Positions 21,853 to 32,688 of a stretch of 64,000 nucleotides of DNA are shown piece by piece. Within the stretch, counting starts at the first letter, position 1; every line of letters starts with the position of its first letter. The position numbers and the translations under genes were made by a program. This DNA is from Allantophomopsis cytisporea. Taxonomy: Eukaryota; Ascomycota; Leotiomycetes; Phacidiales; Phacidiaceae. The stretch spans positions 310,001 through 374,000 of the forward strand of contig CP103023.1 in assembly GCA_024752435.1 (NCBI GenBank), given 5' to 3'. The notes under the pieces were generated by a model. That model searched no databases, was not told the origin of the DNA, and saw only the letters and a list, made by a program, of their open reading frames with translations.

Positions 21853-24183
21853 GGTGTTGTAATGGGATGTCGTTGGATATTGAGATGTGCACTAATATGT
21901 ATTGTGTCCGTCGGCCTTGCGACAAGGCTACGTCAAGGAGCTTCAGCCAGATTAATCGATAGCAGGCGCCGAAAAGCCCTGCCGCTATGTTGCACTCGGG
22001 CCGTTCCCACAGAACTTAAACGGTTCGGAATAACTCATTCATGCCCGTGAAGCCTGAATATTTTAGTACTTTGGCATCGGTAATTTATTAAATCGATATT
22101 TATTGGCTTCTACCATCTGCTTTTCAAGGCCATCTATATTTACAAATCCTCTAGACCTAGAGCGATTGCAAAATCTATGAATTCTTTAATTTTCAATTAT
22201 AAAAGTCAACGCCGTCTAGTCCAATTATGCTCCCACATCCCCGCTTCCACCTCACTCCTTTTTGAAAGCTTGCGCGTTAGCCCCACTACTCCTACTTCAA
22301 TTCGATATAAAGGTTTAGCATGTCCCGTTATCATTTTGAAGAGAATCCATCAGTCAAGATGCCTTCCAGATACTCTAAATATAAAGGCCGAAGGTTATAC
22401 AGGAGGCAAGAGACTCTAACCAGTAACGTCCACGAGTTGGCAACGCTCTGCAATGTAGATATATTTCTTATTGTTCATAACCATAAGAATTGACGTTATA
22501 TCACATACAACTATGCCAAATTGATCACTTGATACTGAAAAGTACGTAAGGGGCTACAAGTACTAGTTATATATCAAACTTGTAGTATTTGACCGTATGG
22601 GACTTTATCTCTACTAGCTTCTTGCCAAAAGCCTTAGCAACCATCATGGACATTCTATCTGAATATTATCTCTCCGCATTCATGCCGTTAATCAGCCCAT
22701 CTCGTCTCCTTTCGTGTGACTCTTTGGTCTCATTCATCTTGGCAACAGCAAGGTGAGAGACACTCCAGATTGTTTCATTTCACAATTATACACAATTAGT
22801 TCTGATTTACAATTGTAGTCATTGCTTAGGGATATTTGATAGCACTTTAGCAAAATCAAAGGCGTCTTAGCCTCTAAACGGGGGAGGGGGGTTGTTTCGT
22901 TTCCGAGAACACTGCGGGATTGATTAAGGTGATCTTACGTGAAAAATATACAACTATCTATGCCAAGTGGTACAAAGAGTCAGCGTTCATCAAAGTAGTA
23001 CAAAGTATAGATACATATACATCTTAGTATACGCCTCCAAACTAAGCTCTGTGTACTATACCGCTCGGCAGAAGTGTATTAAACTACAGCACTGAATCGA
23101 CATATAACACATGCTAAAAGTGTTGTAAAATTCTTTTGAGATACTTGCTAACAAAGAGTCAAAGCGATACTGACACAAGCACTTTCGAAACAACTCTTGT
23201 CTTGAATTCGGAATCTGCTTTTACCACCAACAATCTCAACAACGCCCAAGGAAATTCAACTACTACCAACATAAACACAGCAACGGAGACTAATTCTACG
23301 ACTACGACTGTCAGAGAAGGGAAGGCGGTAAGCCAGCCAAAGGTGAGTAGGTTCATATACTAGGCTGTAGCAGGTCATAGAGGTATTTATTAATAAAATT
23401 ATTATAAAAACAAATTATCTATACGGTATGTACTATCATGTTGGACCTTAATTGTGCATATATATTGAGTAAGTATATACACTCTAAATGGTTAAGTAAA
23501 TCAGGGTTTGCATAAACTAGTATTAGTGCCTAGAACATTAGGTGAGTAACAAGTAAGCTATCACCATATATGAATAACTCTTTATAAATAACATGTGTTT
23601 CGTACTACGTCGTGAAACTTAAGATTTGCTAACATGTATACGTACGAAGATGTGGGCTTGGCACTATCCATAAGGCTTTAGATAGGTAATGTACATAAGA
23701 TACTGGACAACACGCTAACACTAAAACAATCGCGGAGTGCATTACCTACGTTACATTAGGAGCCTTACCCGTCTAGGTAGGTACTTAGACAAATCGCACT
23801 CGGGCTTGAAGCTTAACTAAGAATCCCACGCGGTACGTACCTTAACCTTATATAGTATATAGCATCGGAAACCCTAGTATGTATATATTTACCTCTCAGC
23901 CTTTCATGCATCTTCATCTTCCAACTCAGTCTCCCATCTTCTCCTCCTCTTCATCCACCTCCACTACTTAGAATCCAATTTTAAACAGCGCTACAGTACC
24001 TAGGTATTTCCCTGGTTACAAAAAAATTTACACAGTACAATCTCGCGGTATTACTTCCAGTCTTCCATACCTCCTCCTGACGCGCGTCTAACGCACACCT
24101 TTGCGTTACAATTTGGTTCATATCCTTAACAAACCACCGTAATTTATGCTCCTGGCCTTGTTTATCTCCCGCTCTCCACTGCA
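21853..24183. other. Gene-poor AT-rich region
   Basis: About 2.3 kb with no convincing gene. From 23370 to 23870 the DNA is notably AT-rich with many TA steps. An ORF of 75 codons at 23136-23363 is only Thr/Asn low complexity. The last 300 bp (TCTTC-rich, 23900-23970) look like the promoter of the MFS transporter. Confidence 0.55.
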
Positions 24184-26106
24184 ATGGTGAGCGCCTCTTT
24201 GAAGACTACTGGCTCTTCGGCAAATGGCATGGTTCCGTCGGAAAGATCGCCATTGCTATCACACCCGTCTCCAGCTGGTGAGCCTGATCCGCCGCTCTTC
24301 AACCGCAAGCCAAGTCATTGGAGGCGCTGGAAAGTGGCCTACTTCTACGCCTTCTTCATCCTTGTTATCAACTTTGGAAGTGGACTGCGTGTTGCGCCCG
24401 AGATACGGCTTGAGGAGCTGGCAGTCTGCCGCAGATACTATCTCGACCATGATCCGGGCAGTGTGGACGACCTTGGCAATGTTCCAGAAGCTCTGTGTAA
24501 ACTCGACGTCGTGCAAACACAACTGGCTATGCTAAGGGCGTGGATGAGCGTAATCAGTAGCGTTCTTGGTATCCTCGTCGCGCTACCGTTTGGTGTTTTG
24601 GCCGACACTAAGGGTCGGAAACTGGTAACAGCGTTGAGTTTGTTCAGTATTACCCTCTCTAAAACGTGGATCATTTTTGTTTGTATGTTCCTCAATGCTC
24701 TCGCCTGAGAAAGCTAGTTATCTGATAGCATCCATCCAGGCTACTTTTATAAGGTTTTCCAGCCAGAAGCGATCCGGTACTCCTCCATGTTCCAACTGCT
24801 GGGCGGCGGGGACACCGTGTTGAACGCGGTTATTCTGGCGGCTCTGTCCGACTCTTCACCGGCAGATAAAAGGTACGAGTGACCGGCATAGCTTCCTAAC
24901 CTTCATCCCAGTGACATGGGTTCACATGATTGGTTTGCTAATATTCATCGTTTATTATCGATAGAACGGCTGTATTTTTTTACACAAGCACAATGTGCTT
25001 AGTCTCGGAACTAATTGCCACACCCATTGGAGCGCTTATCATGACCAAAACAACGTTGAATATAGCCATGATCTCCTCGACCGTGCTTGAATTCTCTGGC
25101 CTGTTTATTCTTCTAGTCACTCCCGAGACTCTTCGCCGCACCCGTGAGAATATAGAGCAGTCGACTGAGGATGCCACTTTATCCATCCGAAATCAAGAAG
25201 TCATTAGAAGAGCCGACAATGAGTTGACTTCCGTCCAGTCTAATCAGCCGACAACAATACAGCTTATGAAAGATCGACTACATCATGCCCGAGAGCTTCT
25301 TTCCCAACCCATCAAGTTCGTGTCCAAAGATCGGACTATCCTCCTTGCTCTCCCCGCGTTCTTGACCTCCCGTTTGCTCCGCCAAGTAGTATCCCTACTT
25401 ATTCAGTATACATCAAAGAAGCTAGGTTGGACCATCGCAGCTGTAAGTTTGTCTATCTACTGAAATATCATATCTCTCTACCTTGATGCCTATATATATA
25501 AGGTGCTATGTATACCATAATCATTAGTTCTCATTTCTGTGAATCTAATTTATGTTTTGATCTAATGCTGCGTTGAAGGTCAGCATTCTCGTTTCCGTCC
25601 GTCCCGCTGTCAATATTGTCCTCTTCGCACTCATCCTTCCCAACCTCAGCCGTGTCTTAGCCTCACGTCTAAAGATCCCCGTTCCGCAAGCAGACCTTCT
25701 CGTTGCCAAAGTTAGCGGCATTCTACTTGTCATTGGCCTTTTGATCATAGGACTTGGTCAATCATTGGCCTGGATTGTCATAGGTAAGTACATGCCATTA
25801 GGTATTTCAACACACAGACTAACTATGGACAACTAAGGCCTCGTCATCTACACACTAGGCTGGGGTTTTGACCAGTCTGTACAGCTATGGTTAACTTCTC
25901 GTGTCGAGCAGACGCAGATTGCCCTTCTTTATAGCGCCATGTCTGTTGTAGGCGCCGTAGGAGGCTTAGCCGAGGCACCACTGCTTGCCATCACCTTCTC
26001 CACTAGCCTTGGTTGGACAGGAGCTTGGTCAGGGCTACCATTTTTTGCGACGAGTGGTATCTGCGCGATCGCGAGTGTAGGAGTTTGGTTGGCGAAGTGG
26101 AGATAA
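24184..26106 (+). CDS. Major facilitator superfamily transporter
   Basis: Spliced as 24184-24682, 24740-24872, 24965-25442, 25579-25783, 25838-26106 (527 residues); all phases agree and no stop interrupts it. The N-terminus is polar (SERSPLLSHPSP, a dileucine-like pattern seen in vacuolar or plasma-membrane MFS proteins). Helices follow, with the family motif A as LADTKGRKLV in loop 2-3, a long cytosolic loop after helix 6 (RTRENIEQSTEDATLSIRNQ) and six further helices ending FATSGICAIASVGVWLAKWR. About twelve helices are expected. It could export the product of the adjacent RiPP cluster, or be an unrelated neighbour. It ends 600 bp from the 3' end of the first UstYa gene, to which it is convergent. 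Confidence 0.9.
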
Positions 26107-26706
26107 GTTGAGTGGGATCAGCAAGTGACCGGTGAAATATTGTATGGTCAGTGCACTCAGCATGACTCCGACCAGTCTAATCACCAGAATTGAGTAGTTA
26201 GAGTAGAGTAGAATAGATAAATGAAGCTTTTGATGGTTAATTTACTCCCCATCCGCCCGACTTTTCCGTAAGAGTCTCGAAAATCGCTTCAAATAATAAC
26301 AACTAATAATGATTGCATTGTGTTGTGGTTGTGATTACTATGCTATTCCGCATCTACAGTTTCATTTATAGTCTGTAACTCAGGGACTATGACGCCAGCA
26401 AAAGTATGTTGACTATGTAATACTTTACGGGTCCTAGCTGAGAGTAACCTTACATGATCTCCGCAAAGCCTTGAACTCCAAAGCTTCGAATCTCAAGAGC
26501 CTCAGTTCTGCTCGTTGCGTAATATGAGAAAATTATAAGTATGTACTGGTTACTTTAGGAAAATAGGGTGCTGTGACTGGCTGACAGTCGAAATCCACAA
26601 AATTTTCCGATTGTCTCTTGACAGGCTCACGGCTTGGGGAAAGATAGATACTACAAGTCATTCAGCGCGTAGGTGGGTGGTACACACTCACACTAACATT
26701 CTAACA
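26107..26706. other. Convergent intergenic region
   Basis: Between the 3' ends of the MFS gene and the first UstYa-like gene. No gene seen. Confidence 0.5.
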
Positions 26707-27682
26707 TCAAGCAATATGTGTGTTGTTATTCGCTGCATGATGCTCTATCATATAATCCCAAATCAAGGACCAATTCTTGCAATGATGATGCGGGATACCC
26801 CAACCATCGACGTCTGGTCGAACACCATCAGGTCCTTGTATGGCCCATTCTAATGTCATGTCGCCGGCACACATAATGGCTTGTCGGATGTAGTCGAAGC
26901 AGTGGTGCATGTGATATAATTGCTTCTGGATCGAGTTCAAAGCCGACGAATCGTCCGTATGAGTACCATGCTGAGATTGATGAGACGTGTTAGAGATGAG
27001 CCCAAAAAACCCTTTGCGTATCATTCCCTATTGGTGGTCAGCTTTTGCCTTGCACATATGTCTCTTTGGATACGACTCTAACATACCAAACAGTGAAGTT
27101 GGTGGAACATGCTCACAGAGTAGCGATCGATGCCCGAGTCAGTTGGAATTCCTGGGTTTAGGTCATACGCCTCTGGATTCTCCACTAAGATGAATCCCCT
27201 GCCAGCTTGAGGGAAAAGTCAGTCTCATAAAGTGCTTTTCTCAAAACCAAGGGACCTACGAGGCAACAGCGAGTCCCAGGCTTGGTCGGACTCTGCAGAC
27301 GGAGGTTCGTTGAAAATAGGTATCTCTTCGAACATCACGGTTCTTCTTCCCACTGTGTCTTTTGTTAACATATGGCACAATCGTCACATTCGAGGGGCTG
27401 CCTACTATCAGGAACGAAGTCAACAGTCTCTCTTGTCTGCTGATAGGTTGTCCCTAGATGAAACGAAGATATGGCGATGATGGTTGTAGCAAAAAGGGTT
27501 GCTATGGTCCAGACACCCACACGGAACCACCGTGATCCATAGTAAAACCCTAAGGGGATGCTATTCCGATGCAAGACTGACTCGCCATTGACGGCTTTTT
27601 CTTGGGATGAGATAGAATCGTCATTTTGAGCAATTTGAGAATATCTTCTAGGAAGGAAAACGTTATGGAAGAAGTTGACCAT
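26707..27682 (-). CDS. UstYa-family (DUF3328) oxidative cyclase, RiPP tailoring enzyme 1
   Basis: Spliced on the minus strand as 27682-27406, 27358-27256, 27198-27087, 27027-26707 (270 residues); phases agree. A cytosolic N-terminus leads to one transmembrane helix (about 55-73, GVWTIATLFATTIIAISSF), then the UstYa core: RRTVMFEEIPIFNEPP, DQAWDSLLPRRGFILVENPE, the first metal motif HQLHC at 159-163, and the second, HCFDYIRQ, at 206-213, then CAGDMTLEWA. The paired HxxHC motifs define DUF3328. UstYa, AprY and PhomYc homologues in ustiloxin, asperipin and phomopsin pathways are copper-type oxidases that crosslink tyrosine in the core peptide. The nearby repeat precursor fits that job. The ATG is the one giving a short tail before the helix; the frame is open further upstream. 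Confidence 0.9.
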
Positions 27683-28266
27683 GATGTTACTACACGAATT
27701 ATTGAAGGTGGGGTTTGATTGTTGGCGTGGGCGAAATTCGATTTTCCTTTGAGAAAAAATGTTTTTAAGTTGCGCGGTCTCAAAAGGGTTCTGGCATATG
27801 GCGTGAACGGTCTTGAAGGCTATCAGATAACGATTCCAGAGACAACACTCGACCGATGAGCTTTGTTGAACTTTGACGTATTGGTGAATCGAATATGTGC
27901 TCCGTATCTCGTAGGCTACGTACTTCTCTGTCTTGGGTGGTAACAAACGGGAGAAATTGTACCTCGGCCTATGCATTCATCACTTCAAATGACCTGATTG
28001 CCACTTCAAATGACATTATCACGACAATTGAGTAGTATGTAGTAAGTGCACCGGGCCATGTACGTTGCAGGCGCCTTCCCAGGCTTAACACCGAGCACCC
28101 ACCTGCCCACCAAGCATCGATTCTCTCTGCCGTGCCGCAATAGTGCTCTCATCGTATGATTTCCCCTGTTGCCGACGAGTCTACCGATGCATACTGTATC
28201 ATCGTGACTTAGCAATTGCACAAATAATAAGAAGGCAAGAGAGAAAGGTTGAGGGAGTCAACGTGC

Positions 28267-28297
28267 GACTTGGCATTGTGGGACTTGGCATTGTGGG
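28267..28297. repeat. Tandem 15-bp repeat, two copies
   Basis: The unit GACTTGGCATTGTGG occurs twice head to tail. It lies about 0.6 kb upstream of the first UstYa-like start. Confidence 0.75.
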
Positions 28298-28573
28298 GGT
28301 GGGTATTTCCGGACCGGTCCGTAGTGTCCCCGCCAGTCGATCGGACCCACTTTTTGCTGACCCAAGCAAGAAGCGAGGTCCATTTCCGATCGGAATCAAC
28401 GGCCCCTGACGGTGACTAAGAAATAGCTGGATTGCCTTCGTGTTGCTTACCTTACCATTCCTCACATCGCACCTATCATTATCCATCTCTCATTCATGAC
28501 TGCATGGCTGCTATAAAGACCTTCCTGAAGGAATAATCCTTACAGACGGAAACTGACGGCTTCAAGTGCCACT

Positions 28574-28652
28574 GTACAGTAGAAGCGCAGTACATCAGAG
28601 GCAATAGACAGCAGAGACAATGTACATCAGAGGCACAGTACAGTAGAGGCAG
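28574..28652. repeat. Cluster of short direct repeats (GTACATCAGAGGCA, GTACAGTAG)
   Basis: GTACATCAGAGGCA occurs at about 28590 and 28622, flanked by GTACAGTAGA-type copies at each end. The core GTACATCAGAG reappears at about 30794 in the promoter region between the second UstYa-like gene and the precursor gene. Confidence 0.65.
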
Positions 28653-29423
28653 GATTCCGCTTCCCCGTTCCCTGTATCAGGAGGTGGCATAATTACCGGC
28701 GCAGTCCAGTTCTTGAGATCGACCTCACCCAAAATCGACAAAAGTCAATCGACTTTGGAAAAATCACCATATACCTGAACTTAGATATGAAGTCTTTAAA
28801 TTCAATGCAGTCGTGGCTATTTGCATAGACTCGGTTTACCTATTTTGTTTTTGAGATTGGCGCTATCTGTGTTAAGTGATTGTCTACCTAATGTAGTATA
28901 AGTCTAAGCAGCTTAAGTGGCCCATATATTATAGATTTTCTTATTTTTAATTCCATAGAGTGAGAGCGTCACCTAAGAAGTGTAATATCATACTTCTACA
29001 GAGTATTATAGTCGCATGTTATATAGTCTGCCGTTAAGAAAGTGATTTTGGAAGTTATTCCGTGGAATTCTACGTCTGAATACGAATCTTGCTGCGCACG
29101 GTCACTTGACTGGAATTTCAGATTTAGCCGGCTGGCTTGTATATGTTCGTTTACAGGGTCTGGTTTGTGCCCCTGGGGTAAATACAAGAATGGACATCTC
29201 AATTTCCTTGATTCATAAACTTGAGCAAGTGCAATGATCGAATGTTTACCAGATATAGGTATCTTGAGTCTTGCTATGGGAGCTATGGAAGAGGGTCTAG
29301 ATTGTGTGCTCAGCATGCATATAGATGCTGCTCTCCATCCCCCGCAATACTGCAGCGTGAAACTGACAACTAAATCCCTGACCAAGAGCCCAAAAAAGCT
29401 TAATCCCCGCATTGCATCACGCC

Positions 29424-30481
29424 CTACTGGTGACCCTTCATGACATGCTCAACCCCATGCTCTGATCCCATGATGGTCTGCGGGCCTCTCGCTTCAGACC
29501 ACTCAAGCAATCTATCAACGTTGCGGCACGTATGCACAGCATTGAAGTCAGGTGCGTATCGTTGGGCCTCAGGGTACCAGAGCACATGGACCTCGGTCAT
29601 GTCAGCGTTGCATAGAAGCGCTTGTCGGATGGAATCAATGCAGTGCTCTTTGAATTGGTTGTTAGAAAAAGGATTCTTAATATGAAAATAGGGGTATCAT
29701 CAATTACCAAGATGGAGTTGGTGGTTCCGAGGGGGGTCTGAGTCCGGATAGCGGCCGGGATACATATGCTTTCGAAGACGGTTCTGGTAGACAGTTAGAG
29801 GGACGAAATGAGATTTCTTACATGAAAACAGGAAAATCATACTCACAAGACAATGAAGCTGGTGGAATACGTCTAATCCACTGATCCAGTATCCATGCTT
29901 GAAACGGGTTTCGTCTCTGACCGTATCTGCTTCTTTTCCTTCCAAATAGACAGCCGATGCTGTTGATACGTTGATGAGTATGTTTCCAAACCCTCAGTAT
30001 TCATTGCGCTACTCACCATCTTCTATACGTTGCCAGGCAGCATCGATCTCATCCGTAGGTGGGCCCGCCCAGTCTATTTGGCCCTCCTCGACTTCTCGGT
30101 ACAAGAGTCCGCTAGAATTGAACTTCAATGCCCCCGTGAAGCGTACAGGAACTACTTCGATCGCTTCTCTTGCCGGCTCTATAGAGGTTGTCAATATTCA
30201 AGTTCTATATGGGCCGGAGCTGATGTACTTAGGTCGGTTTCAAAGCCTGTTTCGTAGGAGAAGCGTGATGGCCTGCTGGATAGCTCTTTGAGAAGCAAGA
30301 AAGCAGTCATGAATGCGAAGAACAAAGTTGCCGCCTTCCATACCCAGGACCGTCCGTTTTGGTCATGGAAGGGCACATCAATCTCAGGGCCTCTTTCACT
30401 GTCTTTGAAGGATGGTGCCGAGTTTGAACCTTCCTCGCTGTTGCGTCGGTCGTCCAACAGTTTCTCGTAACTTGAAGCCAT
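29424..30481 (-). CDS. UstYa-family (DUF3328) oxidative cyclase, RiPP tailoring enzyme 2
   Basis: Spliced on the minus strand as 30481-30229, 30178-30017, 29959-29847, 29783-29708, 29647-29424 (275 residues); phases agree. Starts MASSYEKLLDDRRNSEEGSN; one transmembrane helix at about 47-64 (VWKAATLFFAFMTAFLLL). Then KPAREAIEVVPVRFTGALKF, GPPTDEIDAAWQRIEDG, the first motif HQLHC at 171-175 and the second HCIDSIRQ at 203-210, followed by ALLCNADMTEVHVLWYPEAQ. This is the full UstYa set, and it is more standard than its neighbour in the FTGAL and GPPTxEIDAAW segments. The start faces the precursor gene across 759 bp, a probable shared promoter. Two different UstYa proteins in one cluster usually mean two crosslinks or a heteromeric enzyme; which applies here is unknown. 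Confidence 0.92.
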
Positions 30482-31240
30482 AGTTGTAAATCGTTGATAA
30501 TGAAGAGTAACAGAATCTGATGAATGAAAAGTGCTGAAGGATGGTGCAGAGAGTTTCGAAGGACCACTGCTTGCTTAGAATTCTGATCGGGTTGGATGAA
30601 TTCACTTGAACGTACCGGTCAACCAGACTGTCAAAGCGACAGACTAGGACCGAATATGAATAGATGATGTAGACGCCGATGTGCTCCACTATCGGGCGTT
30701 CTAGTAAGCGGGGTAAATAAGACCGGTATTGTAGAAAGAATGATACATTACCTTCTTATCAGGGTATAGTACCTAATCTCACATACTTGAAATGTACATC
30801 AGAGACTCTTGATGACAGGTAATTTGTCATTCATGCCGGAGTACTCTGCATCTGCCTCGCTTCTAAAGCTGCAAGCCGGTATTATAACCGCCATGAACAA
30901 AGGCTGAGAGAACGAGTACATTGACTTCAATTCATCGGCAGAACTTACCCCAGCGGAGGGGTTGGGCTAGCATCTAGGTGTATCCTTGGAGATACGTAGA
31001 TCCATGAAGGAAATGTGACATTCGTCAACTTGATTTGAAATCAGCTCATTGCATCACAGAAACGACGTTGGAAAAGTGGGAGGGAGGTGTGAAGACAAGA
31101 AGGAGCCATGAGTATAAGAAGAGGGTCAATGACCATAAATATGAGGGCAACAGAGCTCGACCAAGTCATAAAATCACTTCCCTTATTTAACCCCGACGGT
31201 CACAAATCTTCAAGAATACTTTCACACAGCACCACCCACA
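30482..31240. promoter_or_regulatory. Divergent promoter region between UstYa-like gene 2 and the RiPP precursor
   Basis: No gene is seen. A TTATTTAA stretch lies about 60 bp before the precursor ATG and could act as a TATA-like element. A GTACATCAGAG element at about 30794 repeats one near 28590 and 28622. Co-regulation of the two flanking genes is inferred from the head-to-head layout. Confidence 0.5.
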
Positions 31241-31814
31241 ATGCATCTTAAGCAACTTGTTGTGTTTTTGCCGCTCATTGTAGCCCTAGCGGAGGCAGCA
31301 CCTCTCAATGGTGCGTATCTAGCTTGTGTATTTAACTCTAATACTAATTGGGGATCTAGGGGCTATCTCTCCAGCCGTAAAGCGGGGTGAGGAGGGCGTC
31401 GCTATGGACCACTATGATAGACGTGGCGAGGAGGGAGTCGCTATGGATCACTATGATAAACGTGGCGAGGAGGGCGTCGCTATGGATCACTACGATAGAC
31501 GTGGCGAGGAGGGAGTCGCTATGGACCACTATGATAGACGTGGCGAGGAGGGCGTCGCTATGGATCACTACGATAGACGTGGCGAGGAGGGCGTCGCTAT
31601 GGATCACTATGATAAACGTAGCGAGGAGGGCGTCGCTATGGATCACTATGATAGACGTGGCGAGGAGGGCGTCGCTATGGATCACTATGATAAACGTAGC
31701 GAGGAGGGCGTCGCTATGGATCACTATGATAGACGTGGTGAGGAGGGAGTCGCTGACGACCACTATAGCAGACGTGGCGAGGAGGGGGTCGCTATGGACC
31801 ACTACGACAAGTAG
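31241..31814 (+). CDS. Multi-repeat secreted RiPP precursor (dikaritin type)
   Basis: Spliced as 31241-31310 and 31360-31814 (174 residues); GTGCGT donor and TCTAG acceptor, phases agree. Residues 1-20 form a clear signal peptide (MHLKQLVVFLPLIVALAEAA). After the spacer PLNGAISPAVKR come eleven 13-residue repeats, each ending in RR or KR, a Kex2 dibasic site; the last stops at K. Eight repeats read GEEGVAMDHYD, two begin with Ser instead of Gly, and repeat ten is GEEGVADDHYS. This architecture matches the precursors of ustiloxin, phomopsin and asperipin, where Kex2 frees the units and UstYa proteins cyclise a Tyr-containing core. Every unit has a single Tyr. The exact core inside the 11-mer is not determinable. 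I know of no described product with this core. Confidence 0.93.
31386..31811 (+). repeat. Eleven 39-bp tandem coding repeats
   Basis: Units of 39 bp in perfect register encode the repeated peptide of the RiPP precursor. DNA identity between units is high, with a few synonymous changes (GGC/GGA for Gly, TAT/TAC, GAC/GAT) and three non-synonymous sites. The pattern suggests expansion by recombination or slippage with recent homogenisation. Confidence 0.95.
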
Positions 31815-32688
31815 GTGGTCTCATGGTTCACTTTAGATCACCTCTGTTCGAGGCTCCTTGGCTTAGGCATAAATGTAGTAGCTACCAGAGTTAGGTCAGT
31901 ATTTGGCAGCTATACAGGTTTCGATCAGCAAGAATGGGGATGATATTGCAAGGTTCTGTTGCTAGCATCCAAGATAGTTCCAATTTGAACAATTCAATCT
32001 CTTGTGAGATGGTGTTGTCTGCACTGTTTACTATTGATAGTGAGATTAGTTTGATTGTATCGTTGAGATACACATCCTATCTGTTAAAAGTATTACCACT
32101 TAAATATACGTCGTGGGGCTACAGTCGGGGTATTCAAATCAAATATATTAGCTAGACTCCTTTAAAAGCTGTAATTATAACTACCTCGGTAGAGAGGACG
32201 AGTATCTTAGATATTTTAAGCTTTAAGTTCATGAGCAATCATTGAAGATCAAGTTATTAGCTAGTGAGCTATGGTGAGAAGTAATAAAGACTGATTTGTA
32301 AAGACAGGACTTTCATTTTGAGATTCTTGAGTTCAGAGGGGTGCTATACTAACTGTCTTGTTGTTACTAACACTTTTCGTAATGTAAAAATAAATCACTA
32401 GTATGGAGGTAGCTCATGTCACCTTACTCCAACCCTCTTACCAACCGAGAGTTCTCCAAGAGTGGAGAAAAGAGATCAGATCGATTGCTCAAATATCTAT
32501 GTAGACTCTATGAAGCAAATCTATACAACATTGAGGCTTTATATAAAACTTTCGCAAAGCAAATACGCACGCCTAGTCTAAGCAGCAAATCCTTCTGTGG
32601 GCACTACATCGCACTTGACTTGTGAACATCTAGTTCGAAAAGCAGTCCGTCACTGGCAGATCAACAAAAATACCTACATGGACCGCAC
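31815..32688. other. Convergent intergenic region
   Basis: The 3' end of the precursor transcript and the 3' end of the ABCC gene. Short ORFs only; no gene seen. Confidence 0.55.

Larger units (their letters stand above)
27683..29423. other. Intergenic region within the RiPP cluster
   Basis: This holds the promoter of the first UstYa-like gene and about 1.2 kb with no recognisable gene. Tandem 15-mers lie at 28267-28297 and short direct repeats at 28574-28652. Positions 28740-29040 are AT-rich. Confidence 0.55.

Noticed and set aside
23136..23363. 75-codon Thr/Asn-rich ORF
   Set aside because: Low complexity only, in an AT-rich gene-poor stretch.
31356..31802. Antisense 148-codon repeat ORF over the precursor array
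   Set aside because: It is the mirror of the 39-bp repeats. It has no signal peptide or dibasic sites, and the + strand shows a signal peptide, a correct intron and Kex2 sites.
31386..31811. CRISPR-like regular repeats
   Set aside because: The units are contiguous and coding with no spacers, and the genome is fungal.
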